A DNA stretch of 64,000 nt. Origin: Rhynchonema sp. JSB1_4 (taxonomy: Eukaryota; Nematoda; Chromadorea; Monhysterida; Xyalidae). The position numbers and the translations under genes are program-made. Positions within the stretch are counted from its first letter, which is position 1, and each line of letters begins with the position of its first letter. Shown here piece after piece: positions 13,501 to 26,059 of this stretch. The stretch spans positions 62,001-126,000 of the forward strand of contig JASAMV010003052.1 in assembly GCA_030248065.1 (NCBI GenBank). The letters are read 5' to 3'. The notes below the pieces were generated by a model that ran no database searches, had not been told where the DNA came from, and saw only the letters and a program-made list of their open reading frames with translations.

Positions 13501-14506
13501 GCATTCCTCCAAATGCAAGTTGAAATGCCCGTCACGTGATCGACTCAAACTTGTGATCAGTTGGAACTCAAAGTCTCGAATCGACATTTCCAGCAGACCG
13601 TTCACCTTCACCGGCAGAATGATGACCAAATTGCCGGCCACGTCCGCTCGCATTCTGACAACAATGCAAGTTGGGTTGAAAATGCAATTCGCATTCATTC
13701 GCCTTGTTAAAATGCAAGTTGTGTCGAGATTGCAAATGCCAATTGCAATACATATCTAATGCAAGGCAAGGACTGCCATCCAAACACTGTTGCAAGTGCT
13801 AGAGCAAATGCAAGAAGCGTGTAAAAATGCTCATACTGCATGCGCAATTCAAAAGTGCAAGTCGCTTAATCAAAGTGCAAGTTCATTGCAGACTTCGTTG
13901 CATTGCGATTTAAAATGCAAGTTGGACTAACGTCAGATCAGCGTCCTTCACATTCCATTTCACCATGTTCGGTCCAATCAATTGCGAGTAGATTTGTCTG
14001 GGCGGTCGGTACCTGACCAACTTGATGTTTCGCATTGCCACGCCGCCTTTCATATCTTTGGTGCGTTTCAATTCAAGCCAAGTATCCGGAATAGGGATCT
14101 GTGGCAGGTACTCCGTGGCGATCAGGCCTAGTTGGTCAGTCATGTAGTTCATGCCTGTATAATGAAACATTAGCTAGTTCAGAAAGTTTTTCGTTTGATT
14201 TTTTTGGCTTTGTCGTGGGCTGACGGTCGCACTACAAGCATTTCACTTCCACATGAGTTGGACTGGGGCTCTGAAGGATCCACTTGATTTATTTCGAAGT
14301 GCCTGATGTTCAAGGGCAATAAATGTTTCATCCCACTTACCAGTCTGTGTCACGCGTCCAATCAAGCCTGGGTTCGACCGGCGGCCGTTTTTAGCCAGAA
14401 ATGCAAACTTTTCATCGTAAGTGGTCGGCGCCTGTTTCGAGCTGCCGCCTTGCGGATTCAGGGTCAGAATCAGTAATCCAAATATGCAATTGCCAACCAG
14501 AATCAT
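10585..14506 (-). CDS. BPI/LBP-family secreted lipid-binding protein
   Basis: Nine exons on the minus strand: 14506-14341, 14154-13932, 13654-13426, 13364-13174, 12756-12657, 12399-12294, 12252-11981, 11683-11423, 10941-10585. They total 1905 nt (634 aa) and all phases match. The product starts with a signal peptide (ILVGNCIFGLLILTL), then the N-terminal barrel opening NPGLIGRVTQTGMNYM and PQIPIPD, as in BPI/LBP/CETP proteins. The second barrel contains MMKLFITDYVMNTLLYRAYE and TVPIACIGDIMPELVDEYPN. Family members bind lipids or lipopolysaccharide in extracellular fluid, and nematodes have several paralogs. The start was chosen because a TTTGCAG acceptor lies 12 nt upstream. Exon 5 (12756-12657) rests on phase logic more than on similarity and is the weakest part. 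Confidence 0.88.
11070..11145. repeat. Poly-C and A/C-rich low complexity in BPI intron
   Basis: A run of about 16 C followed by AACC units and C-rich blocks lies in the last intron of the BPI-like gene. The minus strand is therefore G-rich and could form a G-quadruplex. Run length may be unreliable in the assembly. Confidence 0.7.
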
Positions 14507-14518
14507 CTTTATGAATTC

Positions 14519-17458
14519 CTGCAAACATACAACAATACTGAAACAGTTTTTGAACTTTCCCTTTCTCATTTCTGACATTCTTATGGGTGCATGCAAAGGT
14601 TGATCTCAGGAATGTGTTTGTTCAAGTTAACTGAAACGCAAACATTTATTGTTGTTAGTCGTGACTGAATTACCCCACCGGCAGACAAAGGTGCAAACAG
14701 TGCAGAAAAACTCTAATCAGGAATTCGGGAGCAAAAAACCGGCACCGTAAACAGCAGCGAAATCGAAAGTCAATGGATGCACAATACGAGCGCACCCCAA
14801 GAAAAACATCGAAATATCTAGTTGCACACTGCATCTGTATGTGTTGTGTAACTGCACACCACCACAAAATTTACAACCGAATGTAACCATTACATTACAT
14901 TAACGTTTACGCTGCGCAGAAAGCATTCACCATGACTGTCCAAACATTGCCTGATTATGAGCAGTTGTAAATCAAGACCGGTGTATAGTTCATGAATGCA
15001 ATAAGGCAGAAAAAATGGGAAACTCACAAATTGAGAAAAAAAGCGCCCATTTCCGGATAATATAATATCATCATAATGCATCGTTCTTAAAATCACAACA
15101 TAATGCGCAATGAACCATGAATGTTGCTGCCCGCGGCGACGGAAAAACGGTTTTTCGACTCCCCAAATTAATCTGGCGGCGCGGTAGTTCTCCTGCTGCA
15201 CAGGCCCGAGGACTCTGGCCCGTCGATTTTGGCTGGGCCTGTGCCTTCAAGTTATAGGTCCCAGAAGCGTTGAGCCCAGTAGCCAAAGACTTGGATGACA
15301 CCTTGGCTCATGGAGTTTTGTTCTGTTTTCGTTACATGTGCCTTACTTGAAAAGTTTGGATGTCTTACGCTGACACGGTTTGGGCAAGAGCCTGTGGGAC
15401 TTGGTCGCACATTGCAAGTTCTTCCACGCGATAATGAAGACAGACATAACATTATTGTGTGCTGCAGACCTGGCTGTGAAAACCGCCATCCCGACGTAAA
15501 ATCAGGCAAGGCGCCAAATTAAAATTAATATCGGTGTACGATAGACAAGACGAGGAACTTAAATTTTCATTTGGGCCATTTTGCAGGTTTTCAGTTGGCG
15601 AAAGAGATACATGTATGTATCTAATTATAGTTGTAGACATTGAAAATGAACAGTATGTGCATGTTCTACCGACTTTAAGACTTTTGACGACTTTTTTTGG
15701 ATAAACTGAGCGGCGTGAACAGCATCGGCGGCAAAAGGCGGGACCCCGCAGTTAATCGCGTAAAGTACAGTGTCATGAGAAGAACGTAATAATGCAATTT
15801 GACGCTATTATTACGCGGAAACAATGGAAACGAAATTAAACGATGTCGCAAAACGGTTCGGAACAACAAACAAATACAATTAGAGCGTGCAGTGCTGGGG
15901 CCCATTTGATTTATGACAAGCTTTCTGGAGTTTCGGCAGCACGAGACTACGACACGTTGCGCGCGCGAAATATTTTTAATTCAACAACAATTGTTCTTAC
16001 AGTGCAAAATCAAAATGAATTATAATCTTCATGATCATGAACGTGTTTGAAATTTTCTGCATTCAAGCGTGAGAACATGTTTTATGCTTCCTAAATAGTA
16101 AGAGACGTGAAGATAACCAGTAAAGTTTTAGTCTCATTTTGAAATTGCTTCATCACAAGTACAGTGTTGTATTGTAACGTTCGTTCGCGTTCAATATCGC
16201 TTGTTATTGCGCAAACATTTACGAGTGAGTGGGGTAATAGTCGGCAAAAGCAATATTCATAAATATTAACTGACACAAAAACAAACGTTTTTCAGCACAA
16301 CAGTACCAGCACACCCCGGCGGTCGACAGGTTTCATTTTCTAACTAATTTTATTGCATTAAATAACCAGGTATGGCTCTGATGAGCAGCAAAGGTCTGAT
16401 GAAAAGGAAATAAAAGTTGCGTATGCTGCTGCGGATTGCCAGGTAACCGAAATACTTATTGGTTATTGAGTTGTGCAGCATGATTTTAATTGCCGCCCTC
16501 CCTGGCGGTGCACCAGATCATGATCATTGGCAGTGAAAATTCATCAGTATGTCCAAATTTCCAAATAGCCCCACACGAATAGGGCCCTCGAGAGCTCTAC
16601 TTGGACTAAAAAGTTGTCCAAATGTCAATCAAAATAACCTTAGATATACAACAGAGGGTACACAAATTGGTCATTTTCGTATATTTTTCGGCAGAAACCG
16701 TTGATCGAATTTCGCGATTGTGACAACTTTCCACAACGTTGGCGATGAGTTCCACAACTATCTCAAAAAAAGCTTAAAACACTAACTTTGTCAGAATAGA
16801 GCCCCAGGGTCTCTATTTAGTGAACCGTTTGAAACAAAAAAGCCGATTTTCCTCCTCCGACTGGAGCCGGGGTGCTTCATGGAAAGTTTCGGTGTACATG
16901 TATAGCTTTCACTATCAATGAAAACTTTCAAATTAAGGAAAGTGATCCATTTTCGGCGAAGTGTATGAGCTAATATTCATAGAAACGAGTTCATCACAGT
17001 TTTTTCTTGATTAGAAAGCGTAATTCACTACTAATCACATACAGTGTCGCCCGTGCCAGTCACTGCAAAAGCACTTGATGTTTTTCATTTTTTGTCACAG
17101 CACACGGCAGCGCACAAGGGCCATCTTTTGGCTTATAGTACTGTCGTCAACAGAAATTGTCCACCCTTGCCGTCAACTCCTGTGTATAACTTCTCGCGTT
17201 CATTTGCGGCTGCTTGAGTAGACCACGAGAGTCGACCACTTGAGTTGACGGCTGTACCATTGGCCTATCTTTTGCAATGAATTATAAGAATCAGAAAAGT
17301 TTCTGTCACTTTTACTTAGTACTTTACCAAGGCATTATTACTGCAGTTTAATTTTTACCATTAAAGGTGATAACTGCGTTTTTGCACATTCAAATTTTAC
17401 AAGAAGTTTGAAGTACATAGGTACTGTAGCACGTGAAAACAAAGTGGACTGCGTTTTA
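14519..17458. other. Intergenic, no gene seen
   Basis: This lies upstream of the BPI-like gene. No frame with recognisable motifs or linkable exons was found. A TTTGCAG acceptor at its right-hand edge (14519-14525, minus strand) immediately precedes the first BPI exon. The BPI promoter or an untranslated exon may lie here. Confidence 0.45.
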
Positions 17459-17800
17459 GGGCGGACTCAGATTGAACACGGAAACCGGAATCCGGAAATA
17501 TTTCCGGATTCCGGTTTCCGGACGAATTTTTAATTTTTTGCGTTTTCCGGAAATATTTCCGGATTCCGATTTTCGGGATGAATTTTGCGGAACACGGAAT
17601 CAACCTTCGGCCAGATTTCACTTCATTGTGTTTTCAAAGAAATGCAAAACATTTCTGAGACCTGCGTTTTTCACATTTCATCAGGAATCCGGAACCATTT
17701 CTGGAAAACGCAGATGCTGTTCCGCATCCGGAAATAAATCAAATTTGTTGCATGTAAAAATATCCGGGTTCTGGGTTCCGAGCTCAACCTAAGTCCGCCC
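17459..17800. mobile_element. GGGCGGAC-family MITE, copy 2
   Basis: It starts GGGCGGACTCAGATTGAA and ends with the inverse-type CTCAACCTAAGTCCGCCC. TTA flanks both sides (17456-17458 and 17801-17803). The interior again repeats the TTTCCGGAAAT-like word, including GGAAATATTTCCGG. Same family as 9689-9859. Confidence 0.82.
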
Positions 17801-18425
17801 TTAAGGTACTTGTATGAGAAATAAAGCTAGGAATAAAATGTTTGACGATTTATCCCGTAGGAATGAGTATGACACAATTGATAGGCACAACAGCAACAGC
17901 ACAACATTGCAAAAATATGCTATTCGCCAAAAAATTGCCAATTTCTTACCTACACATTATATGCAACTATATGTAATGAGCATTACGAATGAACGAACAC
18001 ATGTTTCAGACTTTTGATGAAAATTCGCTTGTCTGCAGAGTGAGCTTTTGTTTTTGTGCGACGCACCAACAAAAATAATCCCGACCCACGCAAACCAGAA
18101 GGCAACCCAACAACGGTTAGGAAAGCAACTTTCATATGAAGTGCCGGACCAGCAAATGGTCGACCTTTTCCACTTAAATGTTTCTCGTGCTGTTGCTCTT
18201 GCTACTGATTGTCGGGTGCTTTGATCGTGGAGAAAAATTCCAAAGTATCAAATACATTTATTTCAATCACGATCTGCATTTGCGTGAACATCATCATGTG
18301 ACTTTGGCACTTTGCTTGACAGACAGTTTGGTGCGTTTAAAAAAATGTCCTTGACGTTTGACGCCCCATTGACATTCACAAACAGTGACAAAAATGCAGT
18401 TTATGCTTGCAGCTATTTGGGGATA

Positions 18426-18614
18426 CAGTACACCCTCGTTATTGTGATACATTCTTCATTGTGGTACCTTGGCATTGTTGGATGCTATAAGTACATACAA
18501 TACCTATATATACATGTATGTACAATTATGGGCCCAATCTTTATTCTCCGATTATTGGATATTCTGGTGACGGAAATTGCTTGATCCGAAGATCACTATA
18601 AAGAGTGTGTACTG
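18426..18614. mobile_element. TA-flanked MITE with CAGTACACCCTCG ends
   Basis: The left end is CAGTACACCCTCGTTATTGTGA. The right end is the imperfect inverse (TCACTATAAAGAGTGTGTACTG). A TA dinucleotide lies at both junctions (18424-18425 and 18615-18616). CAGT-type ends with a TA target suit a pogo/Tigger-like or other Tc1/mariner-related non-autonomous element. It carries no coding capacity. Confidence 0.72.
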
Positions 18615-19570
18615 TATGTACGGTACGAGTGTTTTGCATAATTGAAATGTATTGCAGCTACAGTATGTTTTCGCCACTTGCAGTCACGTTGTACCTTGCA
18701 AATTGAGATTTTCGTAAACATGTTTAGTGAAACAGATTTGCGGTGGCGAGGGCATTGGTCTATTATATTTGAAAATCAACACCAGGGCAAGTAAATATAA
18801 CCGTTGCTCATGCGTGTTGTAGCCAGCAGGTGAGGTTTGAGTGGGCGTCACTGGAAATAAACAAACAGCCCAGATTTGCAGTGGTCATATTGACCCGATG
18901 CAACTCATAATCCGCTCATGAGAACAGTCCTGGCCAGTTGTCCAAGAACCAGCTGTGATCCGTTTCGGACGCTGGTGGCTGAAAAAAAACACGAACGGTA
19001 TTGTGTTCGTCTTACCTTTCTGCTGCATAACTTCCATTTTGCACATTTTGCTGTTGTAGTTCCCGACCAGTTTATAACGTACTACGTCATTGACGTCTTT
19101 ATAAAAGTCACAACATGCATGCAGAACTTACTAAGCTAACCGGTCCAGTTGCTCCGATATTATTTGACCGATATCACTTGTTCATGCTTGGGAAACCTCA
19201 GCGCCTGGAACTGAAGTTTGATAAGCTTTATTTAACACACTAAGCAGATGTTTTTGAACCAAAGCAATACCGACATTTTCCAGTGCCTCTGTCACGTGAC
19301 TAGCGTCATCTGCCTGGAGCACCTGGACCAATATGCGGCACAGCATGTACCTACTGCATGTATCCGATACAGCGTTGCCTGCAAACCACCTGGGTATTTT
19401 CCCCAGCACGTCATATTTCAACAAAAAAGCTTGTAACTTTTAATAATCTCGGTGTAATTTTAAGTGCCCGTTGGAACGAGACTGTTCGTCATTTTCCAAG
19501 AGACTGTTCACCTTGTACATTATATGGTCATTGACGTCGTCAGTGTAGGTGCACCAAAGCAATGACCCAA

Positions 19571-19696
19571 GGATGGACAAAGGTTGAATCCGGAAATCGG
19601 AATCCGGAAATATTTCCAGAGCTCAGAAATGATCTGTTTTTTTTGCATGCAAATTATTTCCGGATTCCGGATTCCGGATTTAAGCTAAGTTCGCCC
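19571..19696. mobile_element. GGGCGGAC-family MITE, copy 3
   Basis: It starts GGATGGACAAAGGTTGAATC and ends GGATTTAAGCTAAGTTCGCCC. CAA flanks both sides (19568-19570 and 19697-19699). At 126 bp it is the smallest of the three copies and keeps the ATTTCCGGATTCCGG interior words. Confidence 0.78.
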
Positions 19697-19699
19697 CAA

Positions 19700-22600
19700 A
19701 ACATTGCCATCTGGTGGCATGCTACGCACATTGTGTTGTACAAAGCAGCATTGCCATCCCCACCACACTTAAACGAAAATATTCGGAATTGGAACATGAC
19801 ACCCGCTGCCCCTTCGAAATGGAGTTTGGATTTTTTATTAGTTGTGCCCAAAATGGTGCCTGGAGGGTGCATGGCACGACATAATCACGCCATAAATTAC
19901 TTTCCCGTTCAGCAATCCAAAACCTGGCCGACCGCGGTTTTTTATTTGGAGAACCCGTGATACCTCGGTAAAATTACTGCCGTTTCTCATACTGTTCAAA
20001 AAATTCAGCTTATATGTACATATAGCGCAGGCAACGTATTATTGTATTTATTTGTTTGTCTTTTCGTGGTTCATGTTTATTTAGGGTCGATTTACGATCA
20101 TTTCAAGTTACATACATACCTCAAATCAGAAGTGTTTTTTGGTGGCGGATGTAGTTCCCACAGAATACGAGCAAAAGAGCATCTCGTAGTGCATCAATTT
20201 ACGCGCTTTTGTCGTGGTGACGATTACCGACGGCCCTACATTGTAACCAAACGCGCATACAGTAATCTAATATAATCTTGGATCGCATAAAATGTTTGAA
20301 TGATCTGTCCACATCAGTTCTTCAAATTTCAAAGGCGTCTCTTGTCCCTGCTTCTGCCGTGCCGCATATTCCAATCAAAGAAGTCTTGTTGTTGTACTGA
20401 GCTTGCTTTTCAGCGTTTTGGGACGGACTGATTTTTTTGTGAGAAAGCGTGCCCCAATCTGCTTCTGCGTTTTTATGCGTCAGTAGCACCAGGCTTGTGG
20501 TATCACTCTTCTAACAAACGAAACGGGGCATATTCATTTTTGATGGTGTGCCAACTTTTCGGTCATGTATTAGGGATATTGGTTGACAACTTTTGTGCCA
20601 ACTTTTCAGGGATTATGTATGTATGTAACGTATTTGGGATGCGTCCGAACCCGAAATTTGCGTTTCGTGAGCGCACCATGTATAGGTTTTGAACGAACCC
20701 GAACATTTTTGCCTCTCTAACCGCAAGAAATGAATGGACGTGGCACTGGTCTTTGAATTTGACCAGAAACAACGCAAATTTCACCAAGTCGGGGTACGGA
20801 CAAAACGGCGGGTACTGATGAAAGTTATATGTTTGTCATGTGCTTAGGCTTTATGGTTACGATTCAGCACTATCTAATTGAGGGCGTACTGTCTTTCGAA
20901 AACCGCTGTTTTGGCCCCTGCTGTTTTGTCCGTGACACACCAAATCTTACGTCACGTCTGATCAGAGTATTGGTCAAAAAGAGAGTAATGAGCCAAACAT
21001 GAATAGTGCTAAACTTGCCTGACTTTGGTGCCGGTTGTTTGTTGCGCTTTTTGTCACTAGCTGACGCCGATAGGTATATATGTTTCTGTTAAGGAATCCA
21101 AAAAGTTTTACACAACGCTGCCTGGTTATCCGGCTTCTTTTCAAGTTCTCAAGTTAGTGAGCAGATTCATGTGACTGAACCGGCGCTGCTAAAATGGGTA
21201 GGTGCCCACTCGGTGTTGTCTGAGAAATGTGCGGCCTAGCCTACTGTATAATTTTGTCAGGTCTACTTCACATATAGCCGCTCGCAAAGCCATCGGTTCA
21301 GTTAGTCCATAATATTTGTTATTTATTACGACAGTTTGTTAGCTCCGTCGTTTGCGAATCAAACTTTAGTCCTGCACAATGAGAGACAGGCGATTTGGAT
21401 CGCGGGCAGCGCAAGTGTCAGGGTACAACGAAAGCATTTTTGGGCAAAGACAAACCGCACAGACAACAATTCTTGACAAGCGACATTTTGCGACAAGAAT
21501 CAGTGGCGCTGTGAACTGCGTAACGTTCGCGCATGGCGACTGTTTCGTGAGCTCTCCTTGTCGTCTTGCGTTGTTGTACTACTGTTGCTTACACCTGGCC
21601 TTGTGACAAACAAGTGTGTTTTTGAGCGCGTTGGACTTCAAAGCGAACTACGCGATGTGCTTTGCGAACTATACAAGTGGCACACAGAATAAGTCGTCGA
21701 ATGTTCATGGTAATAATCATCATAATCGGTTGGCTGAAGTGCAGTACCCAAGAGCACCGTCGTATGGACCCTCAATGTGCAAATGAGCGTGGCGTGCCAC
21801 TTTTTTATGTTTTTGTATACGCTTGGCACTGAATGACAGCTACCGTATATACATAGTCAGTCAGTAGCATTAGGTGTGGACCAGTAAACCGTTTTTATAC
21901 AATTTTCAGCAGAGCACAATGATCGACTGTCAGTTCTCCTGCTGAAAGTCGGGCCCCATGCCGAGTCTTACTGTATTTGCCGGGAAGTTTTTTTTGCGCC
22001 ATTCATTTGTAGCGCATGTTTGCACGAAATGCTATGAACCGTGGCTGTTATGTACATGACATAACGAAAAAGCAAGAAAAAAGAAGGGAACGGAAGACCG
22101 CCATTTGGGAATTATCAAGCCCGCTACTGCTGCAAATGCGGGAAAACGGCTGAATATGTGCACTTTTGTGGTCTTTTTACCTCATTTGTCACAAGTGCGT
22201 GCAAGCCGCAATTGTGCGACTGTTCCAACTGCTTGGCGCAAAAGTTCCAACTTGGCTGGCTTCTGCGCCTCATATAGATGAGCATTTCCTGGTCGCATCA
22301 AAGATGGGTTGATGCGTGTACATATGTGGTTTTTTCTGTGGGAAAGACGTCCACTTGAAAAGACAGTCAGAAAATTATGTTTGATTTTACGCCAAGAAGT
22401 AGCCTCCACTGCCAGAAGCTTGTGAATCAGCGTGCGAGGCACAAACGCACTTCAGCTGCTTGATGAGGTCTTATGTGACCTCAAAAGTGCGCTGACGCGG
22501 AACAAGCCAAAAAAACTTTAAAGGTCGTCCATATTCAACGACTTGAAATGATTTATACCCAACGAAGGCCGTTAAATGTCAGAAAACGGCCAGTAATCTG

Positions 22601-23445
22601 AAACGCCTGCCTAGAAGTTGGTGAACTGTGCTGCCATAGGGAATGTAGACGCGCAATTTTGAAGGTATGTACGGTGTTGTTTTTGTTAAAAAGCGCTTTT
22701 GTGATTTGTGTACAGACAATCGCATTATATGATGAGTCAGTTTTGATTATCAATCTTCACGGAGGATGTTTTGTGAGCGCATCATGTCCACATCGTCTGT
22801 TTGTTGCTTTCAAAATTTGGAATTTGTAATTACAGTTAGCCATGAGGCTCTCATTAGATTGTATGTAGCAGCAGAACATTACACTGCTAACACCCATGGT
22901 ATACATAGATTAGTTGTTGCAATTTTCATTCGTTTCAGGAAGCCGAGATGTGACATTGTATATTTGTATACTGTGCTTATTGAAACCACAGGGGCCTTAG
23001 GCGCCCGTTACCTAGTTTTGCACCTGCCCGCAATTCCGTGAAAAAGAGTATGGTATGCATTCATCATAGTAACCGCGCAGAAACAACAGCTCCTGTTTCC
23101 AGTTGATAGCACGCCAACGCACTTCCTGGTTTAGAGCAGGGCGTGTTCGGTGAATTAATCATGAACAAATGTGTCATGATGGGTCATGATCGACGTCATG
23201 CTTCATGCGTCATGAAATAGTATCCTAATCTATGGCAGGCACCTGTCCATTTCCAACCGACTTCTCGTACAGTAGTCGAGTTTAATTAATTTTTGAAAAA
23301 GCACAAGCGCCCACACCAGTACTCTGTCCGTCAATCACAACAACGCATGCTTGCAGTGCTCACTAAGCTGAGTCTTTTTTCGCTAGAATGAATAAAAATG
23401 TTGAATATTTATTTTCAGAGAGTGAACGAAAACAACAGCATAAAA
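19700..23445. other. Intergenic, no gene seen
   Basis: Frames are short and unrecognised, and no exon chain was found. Near the right edge (23408-23418) a TTTATTTTCAG acceptor precedes the GPCR start codon by 27 nt. The upstream region may contain the GPCR promoter. Confidence 0.45.
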
Positions 23446-25950
23446 ATGTTCAACACAACTGCTGGTATGCTGAGCTACGCAAACATGATGCTAACTCATG
23501 CGCTGCAAACGACAACGGCGGAAGCGATAATGCCAGTTGAACAAGACAAAATCTCGGGAAATATACCTGGCGGCAGGATGGATTATATTCGCGTCGGTAA
23601 GTCGGCATGCGAGAACGAGGAAGAATGAGCTGAAAACGCATGGCACTGATATTATGTACTTTGAATTTACGAATTTAACAGGTGTCCTGATGGCCATGTT
23701 CCTAATCGGCGTGCCACTCAACCTTCGAGCGTTCCAAAACCTGAACGAACCCACGGCGCACTACTTTGATGATCGAATGACACTGTTGAGACGACATTTG
23801 AACTTCAGCGACTTGTTCATCATGTTCGTTTGTCGTCTCTCGAATTTTTTTCAATAGAACGTTATTATTCTCCAAATTTAAAAAAAACAAAATTACTAAA
23901 TTTATTTCTTCAAGGTTCGTCTACACTCCGACGTCGATCTGGTGGGCGATGACTCGTTCGTGGCACGGCGGTGCAGCGTTGTGCAAAAGCGTGAAGTTCC
24001 TCCACTCACTCTCTTTTTACATCAGTTCGAATGTGATTGTGTGCATCGCGCTCAATCGTATGGCAGCGATGATATGGCCAGGTCGGCAAAACGGCCTATT
24101 GTTTTTAAAAGATTTATTGATTTACACCAAAAATGTTGAAGAAAAACTTGCAGGTCTTCAGCACAAAACCGGCAAAAAGATGGTATCGGCCATGCTGTGC
24201 ACCGCGTGGGTGATATCCGTGATTGAATCACTACCGCAGTTGTTCGTCTACACGGTCCACTATCCGTACCCAAAATGGCCACAATGTGTCCGATATTGGG
24301 ACAAGATGTTGTGGGACAGAGACAAGAACGGTAAGTGTCACTGTGGACGTTTTCGAACTGAAAATCTACATTTCGTGTCAAATGCACACTTTGTTGTCAT
24401 TCTACCACAGCCTTTTTTTTGGTTTCCCATTTCGACCTGTTTTCACGGACGAGCGATGCATCCGGCAATCGTCAGTGGGATCACTAGAGCAAAAAATAAA
24501 GCTGGAGTTATACTTGTCCAAAAACTAATTTCAACCAGTGTAAAAGTTGTTCCCTGCACCAAATGAACAACTTTTACGCTGGTCGAAATTAGTGCTCCAA
24601 CTCTATCACAAAATATAATTACAGCAAAAATTTGCCCTCATTGTCTACAAGCCCGAAATGGACAAGTATAACTCCACCTTTAGATGGTCAAGCAACAGGT
24701 GCTTTGAGGGGCACGCCCGTTGCGCAAGTGCAACGGTGCTGTTTCGGCCCCGCGGATCTCACAATGTTGCTCCCTAATGATGTGCATAGGTGATGAAAAA
24801 TAAATAAAATATGTGCCATGATTACAGTGACGCACACGATGGCAGTGTCGGCCCTACCCATATTCACGCGCCATCTGAAGGACTTCTACAGCATCTACGC
24901 ATTGTTGTTTGTGTTCTGGCTGCCCGCCCTCATCTGTTCGTGCTGCTACATTGTCATCGCTGTGTACTTGTGTCGTGCAAGCCGACAGAGACACGCCACC
25001 GTTGTTGGAAGGAACCGACGCACGAATCCAAACGGGAAACCACCGGTCATGTTGAAAGGTGGTTCACATATTGGCTTGCTTGTGGTGGCGTATGATTTAT
25101 GGGATGGGGTCAGACTTGATGATCGAGTTTGGGTGTTGGCCTGTACATAAACGGATCCGATCGATCACAAAGAATGATACCGAAGTTATGTAGGATCTAA
25201 AGCTATGTATGAGCGACAGTTACAATGTCACTTCAATTCAATTTGATTCTACAGATGTGATCCTGTGAAACGCTTTATATCCACACCAGCTCAGTTCGGT
25301 GTGTAGACTGGGCATTAAGATCAACAAAAGACAAAAAACGACCGGCAGTATATATTATTGACAGTGAAGTACGGTATGTTAGATCGGAGATTATTAACCA
25401 GTTTGCTGTTGCAGTGAGGCACTGCGGTGCCGAACCCTCGCTGACCACCACCAGTGCGCAGCAGTGCCGACAAGACAGTGCGCAATTGCTTGATGTTGAA
25501 GCATCGGATTCATGCGATCCCATTGACAGCAGCACTGCTCATCACGACCCGTCAACGCGACAGTCCTGTCTGTCGACGACTCTGTCAAAATCGAGCAAAC
25601 TGCGCGCCGCTTTGCACAATCTCGGCTCCGTCTTCACGCATCGCAGCAGACAGAACTCCGACGCTGTGCCGGCAGCTGCCAGATCGGCACTGAAGAGCCC
25701 GATCAGTCCGAAGAAGTCCCTGGCCACCCTGCGACGCACGGCCGCCGGCGTGAGTCTGCTGCTGATCGTTGCGTACATCATTTGTTGGTTGCCCTACAAT
25801 CTGGTGGCTTTCTGGCTTGTGATCGATGAAAGCAGCTTTCGGCCGTTTGCTGACTATCTCAGATGGTTGACAGCGCTCATTGTGCTCAATTCGCTCGTCA
25901 ACCCACTCTTGTACAGAACGGCGCAGAATAATCACCATGCGAATACGTGA
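23446..25950 (+). CDS. GnRH/AKH-receptor-like peptide GPCR (class A)
   Basis: Five exons: 23446-23596, 23682-23823, 23915-24330, 24828-25058, 25415-25950. They total 1476 nt (491 aa) with consistent phases. The product has seven TM segments. TM1 contains VLMAMFLIGVPLNLRAF, TM2 LNFSDLFIMFV, and C121 precedes TM3. The DRY position reads NRM (145-147), which is unusual. TM4 has CTAWVISVIESLPQLFVYTV and the ECL2 cysteine in WPQC. A long Ser-rich third cytoplasmic loop follows, then TM6 with CWLPYNLVAFW and TM7 with NSLVNPLLYR. The TM4 SLPQ motif, the WPQC loop and the TM3 region fit the GnRH/AKH/corazonin receptor branch, which couples to Gq in animals. The N-terminus has an N-glycosylation site (NTT). 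The cytoplasmic tail is only about a dozen residues. The ligand is not inferable, and another peptide-receptor family remains possible. Confidence 0.85.
24499..24680. mobile_element. TA-flanked MITE in GPCR intron
   Basis: The ends are inverted copies: AAGCTGGAGTTATACTTGTCC on the left and GGACAAGTATAACTCCACCTT on the right, with TA at both junctions. An inner inverted pair (CTAATTTCAACCAGTGTAAA and TTTACGCTGGTCGAAATTAG) makes the left half a hairpin. It is a Tc1/mariner-like non-autonomous element in intron 3 of the receptor gene. Confidence 0.8.
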
Positions 25951-26059
25951 TCTCTGATGTTTCACTGTGTGAACCAAATGCTCTTCATTGTGACGACACT
26001 CATTCCGATAAAAACAACTGAACCAATAAATTATAAATGTGAAATGACAGTAAACAACG

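Noticed and set aside
22766..23041. A 91-residue frame upstream of the GPCR
   Set aside because: It shows no family resemblance and cannot be phased into the receptor's first exon.
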